This document shows positions 5,706 to 5,739 of a stretch of 5,739 nucleotides of DNA, in pieces. Under the pieces are notes generated by a model, which saw nothing but the letters and a program-made list of their open reading frames with translations, had not been told where the DNA came from and did not search any database. Position 1 is the first letter of the stretch. Each line of letters starts with the position of its first letter. The translations under genes were made by a program, and so were the position numbers. The DNA is from an uncultured Lachnospiraceae bacterium (GTDB taxonomy: Bacteria; Bacillota_A; Clostridia; Lachnospirales; Lachnospiraceae): positions 1 to 5,739 of the forward strand of contig CAJUGZ010000273.1 in NCBI GenBank assembly GCA_910585855.1. The letters are read 5' to 3'.

Positions 5706-5739
5706 AAGTCACTTCTTAATTTTCCGTATCATTCTGCTG

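Noticed and set aside
5693..5707. Upstream TTG start for ireB giving 94 residues
   Set aside because: The ribosome site before the TTG is weak, whereas GGGGA is ideally spaced for the ATG at 5692, and 89 residues fits the family.
1..5739. CRISPR array, insertion sequence, defence system or phage genes
   Set aside because: No regularly spaced repeats, transposase, terminal inverted repeats or phage-like proteins are present; the genes are conserved housekeeping families.

Overview
The window is a compact, single-direction gene cluster: eight protein genes, all on the minus strand and read from the right edge to the left, with gaps of 10 to 55 bases. A 256-base non-coding tail at the left edge probably encodes a structured small RNA. 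The gene content, strong Shine-Dalgarno sites, TTG starts and moderately AT-rich sequence point to Bacillota, class Clostridia, most likely Lachnospiraceae. This assignment rests on recognising proteins and gene order, not on a marker gene.

In order of transcription the genes are: ireB (UPF0297, 5423-5692); ruvX/yqgF (4955-5386); an acidic DUF1292 protein like YrzB (4669-4938); ribonuclease J (2983-4650); a YlbF-family helical protein (2615-2959); a short membrane protein resembling only the N-terminal part of MltG (2191-2562); a family-3 O-methyltransferase, probably TrmR (1539-2180); and a U32-family protein, probably TrhP (257-1483). From recall, Bacillus subtilis has a similar order (yrzL, yrrK, yrzB, yrrL, yrrM, yrrN, yrrO). 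The clear difference here is an RNase J plus YlbF pair placed between the yrzB-like and yrrL-like genes.

The functions fall into three groups. Cell-envelope signalling and wall synthesis: IreB, a target of PASTA kinases, and the MltG-like protein. RNA decay and processing: RuvX/YqgF, RNase J and YlbF. Wobble-base tRNA modification: TrhP hydroxylates U34 and TrmR methylates the product. The tight spacing suggests one operon, but its promoter lies beyond the right edge. No clear internal promoter was found.

Beyond the trhP stop (1-256) no open frame looks like a real protein. On the minus strand this region has several helices and ends in a GC hairpin followed by seven T's, so I call it a candidate non-coding RNA of about 220 nt. 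The raiA motif is my leading but unproven family guess. The most notable points are this RNA, the MltG-like protein without a catalytic domain, and the RNase J-YlbF pairing. Apart from the RNA, the window is conserved housekeeping sequence. I see no mobile element, CRISPR array, defence system, tRNA or rRNA.
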